From: Polynucleobacter sp. MWH-Jannik1A5
Lineage (GTDB): Bacteria; Pseudomonadota; Gammaproteobacteria; Burkholderiales; Burkholderiaceae
Length of the DNA stretch: 49,394 bases
Assembly (NCBI RefSeq): GCF_018881795.1
Contig: NZ_JACVPQ010000002.1
Coordinates: 1-49,394, forward strand
Reading direction: 5' to 3'
The notes under the pieces were generated by a model, which was given only the letters and a program-made list of their open reading frames with translations, searched no databases and had not been told where the DNA came from. A program made the position numbers and the translations under genes. This document shows positions 16,909-26,404 of this stretch, piece after piece (within the stretch, counting starts at the first letter, position 1; each line of letters begins with the position of its first letter).

Positions 16909-17399
16909 TGCGCCATATTATTTCTGTACTGATTGAAAACGAGCCGGGCGCATTGTCACGCGTAGTAGGTCTTTTTTCTGCGCGCGGGTACAACATTGAT
17001 ACTTTAAGTGTGGCGCCAACTGAAGATCCATCTTTGTCCCGTATGACTATCGTTACCTTTGGTTCCGACGATGTCATTGAGCAAATCACTAAACACTTAA
17101 ACCGCTTGGTTGAGGTTGTTAAGGTATTTGATTTGAGTGAAGGTCCTCATATTGAGCGCGAGCTCATGATGATCAAGGTGCGCGCTGTAGGTAAAGAGCG
17201 TGAAGAGCTCAAACGCACTACCGATATCTTCCGTGGTCGCATTATTGATGTGACAGACAAGAGTTACACCATTGAGTTAACGGGTGATGGTGCCAAGTTG
17301 GATGCCTTTATTGATTCGATCGATCGCGCATCGATTTTGGAAACTGTCCGCTCTGGCGGTTCCGGAATTGGTCGTGGAGAACGCATCCTCAAGGTTTAA
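16908..17399 (+). CDS. ilvH: Acetolactate synthase small (regulatory) subunit
   Basis: IlvH activates the catalytic subunit and makes it sensitive to valine. The 163-residue length is typical. The N-terminal ACT domain begins MRHIISVLIENEPGALSRV and contains GLFSARGYNIDTLSVAPTED, with the ligand-binding loop around residues 10-16. The C-terminal domain runs from about residue 85. The ATG shares its A with the final base of the ilvI stop (TAATG), so the two subunits are almost certainly made by coupled translation. ilvC follows after 51 AT-rich bases. Confidence 0.97.
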   Translation: MRHIISVLIENEPGALSRVVGLFSARGYNIDTLSVAPTEDPSLSRMTIVTFGSDDVIEQITKHLNRLVEVVKVFDLSEGPHIERELMMIKVRAVGKEREELKRTTDIFRGRIIDVTDKSYTIELTGDGAKLDAFIDSIDRASILETVRSGGSGIGRGERILKV

Positions 17400-17408
17400 T
17401 TTTTTTAA

Positions 17409-18467
<1,059 letters not shown>

Positions 18468-18522
18468 GCTAAAAAGCAAAGCAATTAACCAATAGCAGTA
18501 AATAAAAAGGCTCAGAACAAAG

Positions 18523-19170
18523 ATGATGTATCCGCACCCCATTATTGCGAAAGAAGGTTGGCCGTATTTAGCGTTAGTGGGGGCAGTGACTTTACTTGTT
18601 CACTATCTCGGTGGCATAGCGTGGTCATGGCCTCTGTGGATTATCTTTATCTTTGTTCTGCAGTTCTTCCGCGACCCACAACGTATTCCTGCTATGGGCC
18701 GCGATCTTGTTTTGTCCCCGGCTGATGGTCGCATTGTGGTGGTTGAAAAAACCAATGATCCTTATGCTGGTCGTGAAGCGCTCAAAATTAGCGTATTCAT
18801 GAACGTATTCAATGTCCACTCTAATCGCAGCGCGGTGAATGGCTTGGTGAAGGAAGTGCAATATTTCCCTGGCAAGTTCGTCAATGCTGATTTAGATAAG
18901 GCGTCTACAGAGAATGAGCGTAATGCCGTAGTAATCGATGCCAATGGTCAAATCGTGACTTTGGTTCAGGTTGCCGGCTTAATTGCCCGCCGTATTCTTT
19001 GCTATATCCATGTTGGTGACCGCCTTAAAGCCGGTGAGCGCTATGGCTTTATTCGCTTTGGTTCGCGTGTTGATGTGTATTTACCCCTAACAGCCGAACC
19101 TTTAGTGAGTGTTGGTGATAAAGTATTTGCAACAAATACCGCTTTGGCGCGTTTGCCTGGTTTAGATTGA
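18523..19170 (+). CDS. psd: Phosphatidylserine decarboxylase proenzyme
   Basis: Psd decarboxylates phosphatidylserine to phosphatidylethanolamine at the inner membrane. The 215-residue protein is the short bacterial form with hydrophobic N-terminal segments (residues about 15-45). The enzyme cleaves itself to create a pyruvoyl group; the cleavage site is the Gly-Ser pair in [11 protein letters not shown], Ser181 becoming the pyruvoyl residue. The residues DGRIVVVE and [11 protein letters not shown] are family markers. Two adjacent ATGs (18523 and 18526) could both serve as start. pssA, which makes its substrate, starts 28 bases downstream. Confidence 0.95.
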   Translation: MMYPHPIIAKEGWPYLALVGAVTLLVHYLGGIAWSWPLWIIFIFVLQFFRDPQRIPAMGRDLVLSPADGRIVVVEKTNDPYAGREALKISVFMNVFNVHSNRSAVNGLVKEVQYFPGKFVNADLDKASTENERNAVVIDANGQIVTLVQVAGLIARRILCYIHVGDRLKAGERYGFIRFGSRVDVYLPLTAEPLVSVGDKVFATNTALARLPGLD

Positions 19171-19198
19171 TTCGAAATATTATTCACTAGGATATTTT

Positions 19199-20062
19199 TT
19201 GACAACATTTCGCCGTCGTGGTCGTATAGACCGTAGCCGTCTCTCCCATAAACATACACCCATTTCCAACGAGGAATGGGCAGAGGAGTTGGGTGATGGA
19301 ATTGATTACGAAGTAGAAGAGTTGCACCCTCAAAAGCCCCGCTTACGCAGCAAGGGGATTTACCTCCTACCAAACGCATTCACCACCGCAGCTTTGTTTT
19401 GCGGTTTCTTTGCCATTGTGAATGCGATGAACCATCAATTTGAGATGGCGGCAATCGCGATCTTTGCATCTTTAGTCTTGGATGGCATGGATGGCCGTGT
19501 AGCGCGTATGACTAATACTCAGAGTGCTTTTGGCGAGCAGTACGACTCTTTGGCAGATATGGTTTCCTTTGGTGTTGCACCTGCATTGGTCGCATATGAG
19601 TGGGCCTTAAAAGATTTGGGTAAATGGGGCTGGTTGGCTGCATTTACATACTGCGCTGGCGCTGCTTTGCGTTTAGCGCGTTTTAATGTGAACACAGGCG
19701 TCGTGGATAAGAAGTTTTTCCAAGGTTTGCCAAGCCCAGCAGCTGGGGCTTTAATGGCTGGCTTTATCTGGTTGGCTGATGACAACAAGATTCCGGTGCG
19801 TGACACTGCGATTCCTTGGGTAACTTTCTTTATTGCGGTCTATGCCGGTTTAACGATGGTTTCCAATGCCCGTTTTTATAGTGGCAAAGCCTTAGACGTT
19901 CGCTACCGCGTGCCCTTTGGCGTGATGGTTTTAATGATTTTGACCTTTGTTCTGATCTCATCTAACCCGCCATTGACCCTATTTGGTTTGTTTGTGGTGT
20001 ATTCCATATCCGGCTATGTGATTTGGGCCTGGGAACGACTCAGTGGAAAGCGTTTTAGCTAA
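19199..20062 (+). CDS. pssA: CDP-diacylglycerol-serine O-phosphatidyltransferase
   Basis: PssA joins serine to CDP-diacylglycerol, giving the phosphatidylserine that Psd converts to phosphatidylethanolamine. The 287-residue protein has an N-terminal charged region of about 60 residues and then a multi-helix membrane domain. The CDP-alcohol phosphotransferase signature DGx2ARx8Gx3Dx3D is complete: DGRVAR, then G, then YDSLAD. The start appears to be TTG at 19199, with an AGGA ribosome site about six bases upstream; no ATG or GTG fits better. The order psd-pssA-leuA recurs in Burkholderiales to my knowledge. The gene ends 28 bases before the leuA leader peptide. Confidence 0.95.
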   Translation: MTTFRRRGRIDRSRLSHKHTPISNEEWAEELGDGIDYEVEELHPQKPRLRSKGIYLLPNAFTTAALFCGFFAIVNAMNHQFEMAAIAIFASLVLDGMDGRVARMTNTQSAFGEQYDSLADMVSFGVAPALVAYEWALKDLGKWGWLAAFTYCAGAALRLARFNVNTGVVDKKFFQGLPSPAAGALMAGFIWLADDNKIPVRDTAIPWVTFFIAVYAGLTMVSNARFYSGKALDVRYRVPFGVMVLMILTFVLISSNPPLTLFGLFVVYSISGYVIWAWERLSGKRFS

Positions 20063-20078
20063 TTCCATCATTTTGGGG

Positions 20079-20084
20079 TATAGT
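20079..20084 (+). promoter_or_regulatory. Putative -10 box of the leuA leader transcript
   Basis: TATAGT matches five of six consensus bases and ends six bases before the leader-peptide ATG at 20091, so transcription would start on that A. The -35 region is weak (TTAGCT at 20055-20060 with an 18-base spacer). Confidence 0.5.
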
Positions 20085-20090
20085 AATTCC

Positions 20091-20168
20091 ATGACTACGA
20101 ATTTCTCACTTTTATCTAGCCTTCTTCTGCTAGCACTAAGCCTAAAGCTTGGGGCGGGTAAGGCCTGA
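20091..20168 (+). CDS. leuL: Leucine-rich leader peptide of leuA (attenuator)
   Basis: A 25-residue open frame, MTTNFSLLSSLLLLALSLKL followed by GAGKA, holds nine leucine codons (four CTT, three CTA, one TTA, one CTG), including four in a row at 20121-20132. It lies between pssA and leuA and is followed by a terminator hairpin, the signature of a leucine attenuator. The most common leucine codon of the neighbouring genes, TTG, is not used. There is no Shine-Dalgarno sequence, and the -10 box is placed for a leaderless start. The end of the frame (20147-20159) can base-pair with the 5' arm of the terminator, so the final codons are probably constrained as RNA. The symbol is used by analogy with enteric leuL. 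Confidence 0.82.
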   Translation: MTTNFSLLSSLLLLALSLKLGAGKA

Positions 20169-20216
20169 GTTAATGAGATAAAAGAAATTCATTAGCCAAC
20201 ACATACCAGCCCCAGC
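20147..20216 (+). promoter_or_regulatory. Antiterminator pairing of the leuA attenuator
   Basis: GGGGCGGGT (20151-20159) pairs with ACCAGCCCC (20205-20213), eight of nine positions. The adjacent GCTT (20147-20150) can extend the helix with AGC (20214-20216) by bulging one T. This consumes the 5' arm of the terminator at 20210-20216. A ribosome stalled on the CTT-CTT-CTG-CTA run would leave 20147 onward free to pair; one finishing at 20168 would cover it. A separate hairpin, TAATGA/TCATTA, lies between the two arms. Confidence 0.65.
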
Positions 20217-20240
20217 AAATTGCTGGGGTTTTTGTTTTCT
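20210..20240 (+). terminator. Rho-independent terminator of the leuA attenuator
   Basis: CCCCAGC (20210-20216) pairs with GCTGGGG (20222-20228) around the loop AAATT, and the tract TTTTTGTTTTCT follows directly. It stands 48 bases before leuA, where it can only serve to abort leuA transcription. Confidence 0.85.
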
Positions 20241-20287
20241 AAGATTGAATTCATGAGTTCAGAAGTATTTAAAACCGGAGAGTAGTA

Positions 20288-21835
20288 ATGAGCGACAAAG
20301 TAATCATTTTTGATACCACCTTGCGTGATGGCGAACAGTCACCTGGCGCATCAATGACTAAAGACGAAAAAGTGCGGATTGCCCGTCAGTTAGAGCGTCT
20401 AAAGGTTGATGTAATCGAGGCTGGCTTTGCAGCAAGCTCTGAAGGTGATTTCCAGGCGATATCTGCTGTTGCTGCTGCAGTTAAGGACTCTATTGTGTGT
20501 TCTTTAGCAAGAGCAAATGATAAGGACATCACCCGTGCCGCTGACGCATTGCATGCCGCCAATGCCAAACGAATTCATGCATTCTTGGCAACCAGCCCTC
20601 TGCATATGGCTGTGAAGTTGCGCATGTCTCCAGAAGAGGTATTGGAGCAAGCGAAACGTTCTATTCGTTTTGCACGTAATTTGGCTTCCGATATTGAATT
20701 CTCTGCTGAGGATGGCTATCGTTCAGAAATGGATTTCTTATGCAGAGTAGTTGAGGCGGTCATTAATGAAGGCGCATCAACAATCAATATTCCGGATACC
20801 GTAGGTTACGCAACTCCTGAGTTGTATGGAGAGTTTATTAAGACCTTGCGTACTCGAGTGCCAAACTCAGATAAAGCAGTGTGGTCTGTGCATTGCCATA
20901 ACGACTTAGGTATGGCGGTGGCTAACTCTTTGGCTGGCGTCAAGATTGGTGGAGCTCGTCAAATCGAGTGCACGATTAACGGCTTGGGTGAACGTGCAGG
21001 CAATACTGCATTAGAAGAAATTGTGATGTCATTGCGTACTCGTAAAGACTATTTTGATATGGTTTGCGGTATTGATGCTACTCAAATTGTCCCGGCATCT
21101 AAATTGGTTTCTCAAATTACCGGCTTTGTTGTGCAGCCTAATAAGGCGGTGGTTGGTGCAAATGCTTTTGCACATACTTCAGGCATCCATCAGGATGGCA
21201 TCTTAAAAAACCGCGATACCTATGAAATTATGCGTGCAGAAGATGTGGGTTGGTCTGCAAATAAAATTGTTTTGGGTAAATTGTCGGGCCGCAATGCCTT
21301 TAAGCAACGCTTACAAGAATTGGGTATTACGGTTGAAGCTGAAGCTGATTTGAACGAAGCATTTACTCGTTTTAAATCATTGGCGGATCAGAAGTCAGAG
21401 ATTTTTGACGAAGATATTATTGCCATTATGTCTGATTCTGCTGCGGCAGAAGAGGGCGAGCATTACAAATTTATTTCATTGAGTCAACACTCTGAAACTG
21501 GTGAACGTCCTAAGTCACGCGTGACTTTTCGCATGGGTGACAAAGAGATTAGCTCGGAAGCGGAAGGTAATGGACCAGTTGACGCCAGTTTGAATGCCAT
21601 TGAAGGTGTAGCTAAGAGTGGCGCAGAGCAATTACTCTACTCAGTTAATGCAATTACTTCAGGAACTCAATCGCAAGGTGAGGTGACTGTGCGTTTGGCA
21701 AAAGGTGGCCGTATTGTGAATGGTGTTGGCACTGACCCTGACATCATTGCCGCTTCTGCGAAAGCCTATTTATCAGCTTTGAATAAATTGCATGATCCAA
21801 GTCAGGCGAAGCTCAATGCGCAGATGACGCCATAA
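20288..21835 (+). CDS. leuA: 2-isopropylmalate synthase
   Basis: LeuA condenses 2-oxoisovalerate with acetyl-CoA, the first committed step of leucine synthesis. The 515-residue protein has the catalytic opening [12 protein letters not shown] (residues 9-20), the metal-binding HCH at 202-204 followed by [10 protein letters not shown], and a C-terminal regulatory domain (about 390-515) that usually binds leucine for feedback inhibition. A CCGGAGAG ribosome site precedes the ATG. Transcription appears to be controlled by the leucine leader peptide and attenuator upstream. leuB, leuC and leuD are not in the window. Confidence 0.97.
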   Translation: MSDKVIIFDTTLRDGEQSPGASMTKDEKVRIARQLERLKVDVIEAGFAASSEGDFQAISAVAAAVKDSIVCSLARANDKDITRAADALHAANAKRIHAFLATSPLHMAVKLRMSPEEVLEQAKRSIRFARNLASDIEFSAEDGYRSEMDFLCRVVEAVINEGASTINIPDTVGYATPELYGEFIKTLRTRVPNSDKAVWSVHCHNDLGMAVANSLAGVKIGGARQIECTINGLGERAGNTALEEIVMSLRTRKDYFDMVCGIDATQIVPASKLVSQITGFVVQPNKAVVGANAFAHTSGIHQDGILKNRDTYEIMRAEDVGWSANKIVLGKLSGRNAFKQRLQELGITVEAEADLNEAFTRFKSLADQKSEIFDEDIIAIMSDSAAAEEGEHYKFISLSQHSETGERPKSRVTFRMGDKEISSEAEGNGPVDASLNAIEGVAKSGAEQLLYSVNAITSGTQSQGEVTVRLAKGGRIVNGVGTDPDIIAASAKAYLSALNKLHDPSQAKLNAQMTP

Positions 21836-21843
21836 GCGTCATC
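21823..21843. repeat. Hairpin spanning the leuA stop codon
   Basis: GATGACGC (21823-21830) and GCGTCATC (21836-21843) form a perfect eight-pair stem with the loop CATAA, which contains the leuA stop codon. It lies between the convergent leuA and SYLF genes. No U-tract follows, so it may protect 3' ends rather than terminate. Confidence 0.45.
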
Positions 21844-21848
21844 ATCAA

Positions 21849-22442
21849 TTACTTATTTAGGTCAGTATTTTTATAGTACTTCGTGCCCTTGCCGGTGATT
21901 TCAGCGGCAAGGCCGGAGTCAGTGAGTTGATACATTAAGACCCCAGGCGCAACAACCGTTGCATCCTGATAAGCACCACCATCTTTTTCATACTTGGCAG
22001 CAGCAGTTACTTGACCGCCAAAAGTCCAGCCTGAATTCACGAATTCATTCATGGCTGCATCATTTTGAAAAACAAAAATGTTCTGAAAGGACTTGATGCC
22101 GAGGCCCAGTCCTGCTTGGACCTCAGCCATATTCATATAAACCGGCTTTTTATCTTTGCTGATGACTACGCCGCTGCCCGTGCCACCGCCGGCAATCAAA
22201 ATTTTCATTCCAAAATTACTAAACGTCGCGTATCCAGCAGATTTCTCGATTAACTCTTTAGCTTTTGGCTCAACGGAATACAGCCGCTTTAGGGTTTGTT
22301 CGTTCTTAGTCAAAATGTCCTGTTGTTGCTGGGCAACCGTCTTGTCTGAAGCAAAGGGGTTTGAAAACTGTGCAAAAACAGGGGTGTTCATGCAAAAAGC
22401 TAGGAAAAGGAGGGGGCTGAAAGCGCGGAAAATAGAGATCAT
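21849..22442 (-). CDS. SYLF (YSC84-like) domain secreted protein
   Basis: The 197-residue protein has a signal peptide probably cut after PVFA and a C-terminal SYLF/YSC84 domain (YATFSNFGMKILIAGGGTGSGVV, later AEVQAGLGLGIKSF and LTDSGLAAEITGKGTKYYK). SYLF domains bind phosphoinositides in eukaryotes; the bacterial versions are envelope proteins of unknown role, proposed to bind lipids. The gene stands alone, convergent with leuA and divergent from rpsO. The ATG has no ribosome site, and a weak TAACTT box lies six bases before it, a spacing seen at other starts in this window. Confidence 0.88.
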   Translation of the reverse strand: MISIFRAFSPLLFLAFCMNTPVFAQFSNPFASDKTVAQQQQDILTKNEQTLKRLYSVEPKAKELIEKSAGYATFSNFGMKILIAGGGTGSGVVISKDKKPVYMNMAEVQAGLGLGIKSFQNIFVFQNDAAMNEFVNSGWTFGGQVTAAAKYEKDGGAYQDATVVAPGVLMYQLTDSGLAAEITGKGTKYYKNTDLNK

Positions 22443-22530
22443 TTTTGTAAGTTATTGATTAATATAGATATTTTTATAATTAGAAGATTCATGTACCCCT
22501 AGAGAATAACAATATCTGTGGGGCAATTCC

Positions 22531-22557
22531 TTCTTTTGGGCTGCTGTCTGCTACAAT
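22531..22557 (+). promoter_or_regulatory. Putative rpsO promoter
   Basis: TACAAT at 22552-22557 is a good -10 box. TTCTTT at 22531-22536 is a poor -35 box at a short 15-base spacing. The transcript would begin near 22564, leaving a leader of about 96 bases before rpsO. Confidence 0.45.
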
Positions 22558-22563
22558 TCGAGG

Positions 22564-22597
22564 GCTTTGATTTGTAAAGCTTTTTTGTTTTATTTTG
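22564..22597 (+). other. AT-rich hairpin with U-tract in the rpsO leader
   Basis: GCTTT (22564-22568) and AAAGC (22576-22580) can pair, followed by TTTTTTGTTTTATTTTG, right at the predicted 5' end of the rpsO transcript. The five-pair stem is weak; it could be an early attenuator or simply an AT-rich leader. Confidence 0.25.
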
Positions 22598-22659
22598 TTA
22601 AATACGCACGACACATATTGGGTGAAAGCTCACGTGTTCGCAAGTTAGGAGTATTAAAA

Positions 22660-22929
22660 ATGGCAGTTGCTGATATTAAAACGGCGGAAATCGTCAAAGA
22701 AAACGCGCGCAGCGCAAACGATACGGGTAGCCCTGAAGTTCAAGTTTCATTGCTTACAGCCCGCATCAATGAATTAACCCCCCATTTCAAGGCTAACGCT
22801 AAAGATCATCACAGCCGTCGTGGTTTGTTGAAGATGGTTTCACGTCGCCGTCGCCTCTTGGATTACCTCAAAGGCAAAGATTTGGATCGCTATCGCGCAT
22901 TGATTGAGAAATTAGGTCTCCGTAAGTAA
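22660..22929 (+). CDS. rpsO: 30S ribosomal protein S15
   Basis: S15 binds 16S rRNA early in assembly of the small-subunit platform. The 89-residue protein has the expected core [34 protein letters not shown] and the basic segment [17 protein letters not shown] use ATG 22660, preceded by a TTAGGAG ribosome site; a longer in-frame opening from 22567 has no family similarity. In E. coli S15 represses its own translation through leader structure; the 96-base leader here could do the same, but I could not define the fold. pnp follows, as in most proteobacteria. Confidence 0.97.
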   Translation: MAVADIKTAEIVKENARSANDTGSPEVQVSLLTARINELTPHFKANAKDHHSRRGLLKMVSRRRRLLDYLKGKDLDRYRALIEKLGLRK

Positions 22930-22945
22930 TTCTTATCGGTATGCA

Positions 22946-23007
22946 ATGCCATCTTTCTTAGGGTTGTTTCTTCACAGAATCAGTCTTAAGCAGATGGCAT
23001 GTTTTTT
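22946..23007 (+). terminator. Possible terminator or attenuator between rpsO and pnp
   Basis: ATGCCATCT (22946-22954) and AGATGGCAT (22992-23000) form a perfect nine-pair stem, followed by GTTTTTT. The 37-base loop is unusually long for an intrinsic terminator, so partial read-through into pnp is likely. Confidence 0.5.
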
Positions 23008-23038
23008 GGGCGTTTCAAGATTATTTGTGTAGGGGATT

Positions 23039-23091
23039 GTGTCATTCCAATGAGCTTCTGAATATGATTCAGAGCCTCCCTGGAATGGCAT
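23039..23091 (+). other. Long RNA hairpin in the pnp leader
   Basis: The outer stem 23039-23049/23081-23091 has eleven pairs including two G-U pairs. After a two-by-two internal loop come three pairs (23052-23054/23076-23078), one mismatch and eight more pairs (23056-23063/23067-23074) around the loop ATG. In E. coli a long pnp leader hairpin is cut by RNase III and used by PNPase to control its own mRNA; position and shape here suggest the same role. Confidence 0.6.
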
Positions 23092-23196
23092 CCCTTGTGA
23101 TCTTAAATCGCTCCAGTGTTGTCGTGACACTGCTTTATCCCACGACAAGCGCAATGCTCATGTGAGTTTTGCGTGAACAATTTGGAGAAGATCAGA

Positions 23197-25365
23197 ATGA
23201 CTATGTTTAAAAAAGCAGTTAAAAGTTTTCAATGGGGCAATCATCAAGTCACTATGGAGACAGGCGAGATCGCTCGTCAATCCGGTGGTGCCGTTATCGT
23301 TAACGTAGATGACACAGTAGTGATGGGTACAGTTGTTGCCTCTAAGTCTGCAAAGCCAGGCCAGTCTTTTTTCCCATTGACTGTTGATTACCTAGAAAAA
23401 ACTTACGCAGCAGGCAAGATCCCTGGCGGCTTCTTCCGCCGCGAAGGTCGTCCATCTGAAGGCGAGACGTTGATCTCCCGTTTGATTGACCGCCCATTGC
23501 GTCCTTTATTCCCTGAAGGTTTTTTGAACGAAGTTCAGGTTGTGGTGCACGTGTTGTCTATCAACCCAGACGTTCCTGCTGATATTCCTGCTTTGATCGC
23601 TGCATCTGCAGCCTTAGCTGTTTCAGGCATCCCATTTGCCGGTCCAGTTGGCGCAGCACGCGTTGGTTATGCAAATGGCCAATACCTCTTGAACCCAACT
23701 CGTACAGAACAAGCTACCAGTGAACTCGATTTAATTGTTGCTGGTACACAGGCTGCCGTATTGATGGTTGAGTCTGAAGCAAATCAATTGTCTGAAGAAG
23801 TGATGTTGGGCGCAGTTGTATACGGTCATGACCAAATGCAAACAGCGATCAACGCTATTAATGATTTAGTTCGTGAAGCTGGCAAACCTGAGTGGGATTG
23901 GACTGCAGCCCCTAAAGATGAGCTATTCATCGCTAAGGTAACCGCATTGGCTGAAGCGCCATTGCGTGAGGCTTATCAGATTCGTCAAAAAGGCGCTCGT
24001 TCAGACAAGCTCAAGGAAATTTCTAAAGAAGTAATGGCTAAATTGTCTGAAGAAGGCGATGTTGATGCTGTTGCTGTAAGCGACATCATGTTTGAAATCG
24101 AGGCAAAGATTGTTCGTAGCCAGATTTTGAATGGTGAGCCACGTATTGATGGTCGTGACACACGTACAGTGCGTCCGATTGAAATTCGTAACGGCGTATT
24201 GCCACGCACACACGGTTCTGCTTTGTTTACTCGTGGTGAAACTCAAGCGTTGGTTGTTGCAACATTGGGCACTGCACGTGACGAACAAATTATTGATGCG
24301 CTCGAGGGTGAGTATCGCGATCGTTTTATGTTCCACTACAACATGCCTCCGTTTGCTACTGGTGAAACAGGCCGTGTAGGCAGCCCAAAGCGTCGTGAAA
24401 TCGGTCACGGCCGTTTAGCTAAACGCGCATTGATTCCAGTATTGCCAAGCGCAGAAGATTTTGCGTATAGCATTCGTGTGGTTTCAGAGATTACCGAGTC
24501 CAATGGCTCATCTTCAATGGCTTCTGTTTGCGGCGGCTGCCTGGCAATGATGGACGCTGGTGTTCCAGTTAAAGCGCACGTTGCTGGCGTAGCAATGGGC
24601 TTGATCCTTGATGGCAATCGTTTTGCTGTGTTGACAGACATCTTGGGTGACGAAGATCACTTAGGTGATATGGACTTTAAAGTTGCTGGTACAGCGAATG
24701 GTATTACTGCTTTGCAGATGGACATCAAAGTACAAGGTATCACTAAAGAAATTATGCAAGTAGCTTTGGCGCAAGCTAAAGAAGGTCGCTTGCACATCTT
24801 GAGCAAAATGCAAGAAGCGATGGGTTCAGTTCGTACAGAATTATCCGCACATGCTCCACGTATGGTTTCTTTCAAGATTCATCCAGACAAGATTCGTGAA
24901 GTAATCGGTAAAGGCGGCGCAACAATTCAAGCGTTGACTAAAGAAACTGGTTGCAGCATCGACATTAAAGATGACGGCACTGTAACGATTGCTTCTACAT
25001 CTGCTGAAGGCATGGCAGAAGCAAAAGCACGTATTGAAGGCATTACTGCTGAAGCCGAAGTAGGCAAGATCTACGAAGGTCCAGTTGTGAAATTGCTTGA
25101 ATTCGGTGCTTTGGTCAATATTCTTCCAGGCAAAGACGGCCTCTTGCACATCTCTGAAATCTCAAATGAGCGCGTAAAAGAAGTGAAGGACTATTTGGCT
25201 GAAGGTCAAATTGTTCGCGTGAAATTATTGGCTGCTGATGAGCGTGGCCGTTTACGTTTGTCATTGAAAGCTGCGATGGCTGATGAAGGTGGCACGATTG
25301 CTCCTTTAGCTGGCGCAACTGAAGCAGTGGCTGAAGTTGCTCCTGCATCTGGCGAGTCTGCTTAA
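23197..25365 (+). CDS. pnp: Polyribonucleotide nucleotidyltransferase (PNPase)
   Basis: PNPase degrades RNA from the 3' end using phosphate, as a trimer that often joins RNase E in the degradosome. The 722-residue protein shows two RNase PH domains (the first from residue 1, the second around 310-540 with [18 protein letters not shown]), a KH domain with IGKGGATIQ near residue 565 and an S1 domain ([18 protein letters not shown]) near the end. I use ATG 23197, with GGAG nine bases upstream; an upstream GTG would add eight residues. The C-terminal tail is rich in Ala and Glu. The long leader hairpin suggests autoregulation. Confidence 0.97.
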   Translation: MTMFKKAVKSFQWGNHQVTMETGEIARQSGGAVIVNVDDTVVMGTVVASKSAKPGQSFFPLTVDYLEKTYAAGKIPGGFFRREGRPSEGETLISRLIDRPLRPLFPEGFLNEVQVVVHVLSINPDVPADIPALIAASAALAVSGIPFAGPVGAARVGYANGQYLLNPTRTEQATSELDLIVAGTQAAVLMVESEANQLSEEVMLGAVVYGHDQMQTAINAINDLVREAGKPEWDWTAAPKDELFIAKVTALAEAPLREAYQIRQKGARSDKLKEISKEVMAKLSEEGDVDAVAVSDIMFEIEAKIVRSQILNGEPRIDGRDTRTVRPIEIRNGVLPRTHGSALFTRGETQALVVATLGTARDEQIIDALEGEYRDRFMFHYNMPPFATGETGRVGSPKRREIGHGRLAKRALIPVLPSAEDFAYSIRVVSEITESNGSSSMASVCGGCLAMMDAGVPVKAHVAGVAMGLILDGNRFAVLTDILGDEDHLGDMDFKVAGTANGITALQMDIKVQGITKEIMQVALAQAKEGRLHILSKMQEAMGSVRTELSAHAPRMVSFKIHPDKIREVIGKGGATIQALTKETGCSIDIKDDGTVTIASTSAEGMAEAKARIEGITAEAEVGKIYEGPVVKLLEFGALVNILPGKDGLLHISEISNERVKEVKDYLAEGQIVRVKLLAADERGRLRLSLKAAMADEGGTIAPLAGATEAVAEVAPASGESA

Positions 25366-25389
25366 TTACATTAGCTAGTAGGAATATCT

Positions 25390-26388
25390 ATGCGCGTAAT
25401 TGAAATCAAAGAATTTGGTGCGCCAGAAATGTTGGTGCCAACCAATCGCCCTGATCCAGTAGCTCCGGCTGCTGGAACAGGTGAAATTTTGATCAAAGTT
25501 TTAGCTGCTGGAATCAATCGTCCAGACGTTTTACAACGCAAAGGGCATTACCCAGTTCCAGCAGGTGCATCTGATATTCCCGGTCTTGAAGTTGCAGGTG
25601 AGATTGTCGGCGGTGATTTATCTCACTCTGACAATGTATTTGGATTAAAGCTGGGTGACAAAGTTTGCGCACTAGTGCAAGGCGGTGGTTACGCAGAGTT
25701 GTGTACCGCACCAATTGCCCAATGCTTGCCATATCCAAAGGTCTTCAGCGACCAAGAGGCAGCAGCTTTACCTGAAACGTTCTACACCGTTTGGAGCAAT
25801 GTCTTCATGCGTGGTGAATTAGCTGAAGGCGAAACTTTGCTGGTTCAAGGCGGCTCTAGCGGCATTGGTGTTACTGCGATCTTGATTGCAAAAGCATTGG
25901 GGCACAAAGTATTTGTAACGGCCGGTACTGATGAAAAGTGTGCTGCTTGCGTGGCTTTAGGTGCTGATCTTGCCATCAATTACAAGACAAAAGACTTTGT
26001 TGAGGAAGTCAAAAAAGCTACAGATGGCAAGGGTGTAAACGTCATTCTGGATATGGTTACCGGCGCTTACGTGCAAAAAGAAATCGATTGCCTGGCTGAT
26101 GATGGCCGCATCGTGATCATTGCCATCCAGGGTGGCTCTAAAGCTGAAGTGAGTACGAATCAGATTTTGCGCCGACGCTTGACTATTACTGGTTCAACAT
26201 TGCGTCCGCGTCCCGTTTCTTTTAAGAAGCAAATTACCAAGCAGCTCTTTGAAAATGTTTGGCCTTTGCTGAATGCGGGCAAACTCAAACCAGTTATTTA
26301 TAAGACATTTACGCTAGATCAGGCTGCCGATGCTCATGCATTAATGGAGTCGTCTGAGCACGTTGGCAAAATCGTTTTAACTGTCTAG
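25390..26388 (+). CDS. NAD(P)H-quinone oxidoreductase, PIG3-like
   Basis: The 332-residue protein belongs to the zinc-free medium-chain dehydrogenases. It has the GroES-like N-terminal domain (AAGINRPDVLQRKGHYPVP, GLEVAGEIVG) and the nucleotide motif in LVQGGSSGIGVTAIL followed by an NADPH-type Rossmann domain. The NRPDVLQRKGxYP pattern is characteristic of the PIG3/TP53I3 quinone reductase group. It probably reduces quinones or enals in the cytoplasm. A TAGGAAT ribosome site precedes the ATG, 25 bases after pnp, and tpiA follows 17 bases after the stop, so the four genes pnp to secG may share transcripts. Confidence 0.9.
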   Translation: MRVIEIKEFGAPEMLVPTNRPDPVAPAAGTGEILIKVLAAGINRPDVLQRKGHYPVPAGASDIPGLEVAGEIVGGDLSHSDNVFGLKLGDKVCALVQGGGYAELCTAPIAQCLPYPKVFSDQEAAALPETFYTVWSNVFMRGELAEGETLLVQGGSSGIGVTAILIAKALGHKVFVTAGTDEKCAACVALGADLAINYKTKDFVEEVKKATDGKGVNVILDMVTGAYVQKEIDCLADDGRIVIIAIQGGSKAEVSTNQILRRRLTITGSTLRPRPVSFKKQITKQLFENVWPLLNAGKLKPVIYKTFTLDQAADAHALMESSEHVGKIVLTV

Positions 26389-26404
26389 AAATTTCATCAC
26401 CTCT

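Noticed and set aside
22567..22659. A 31-codon upstream extension of rpsO
   Set aside because: It has no similarity to S15, and the ATG at 22660 has a strong TTAGGAG ribosome site.
24001..24408. A 135-codon open frame antisense to pnp
   Set aside because: It is a shadow of the strongly biased pnp codon usage and lies inside the conserved second RNase PH domain region.
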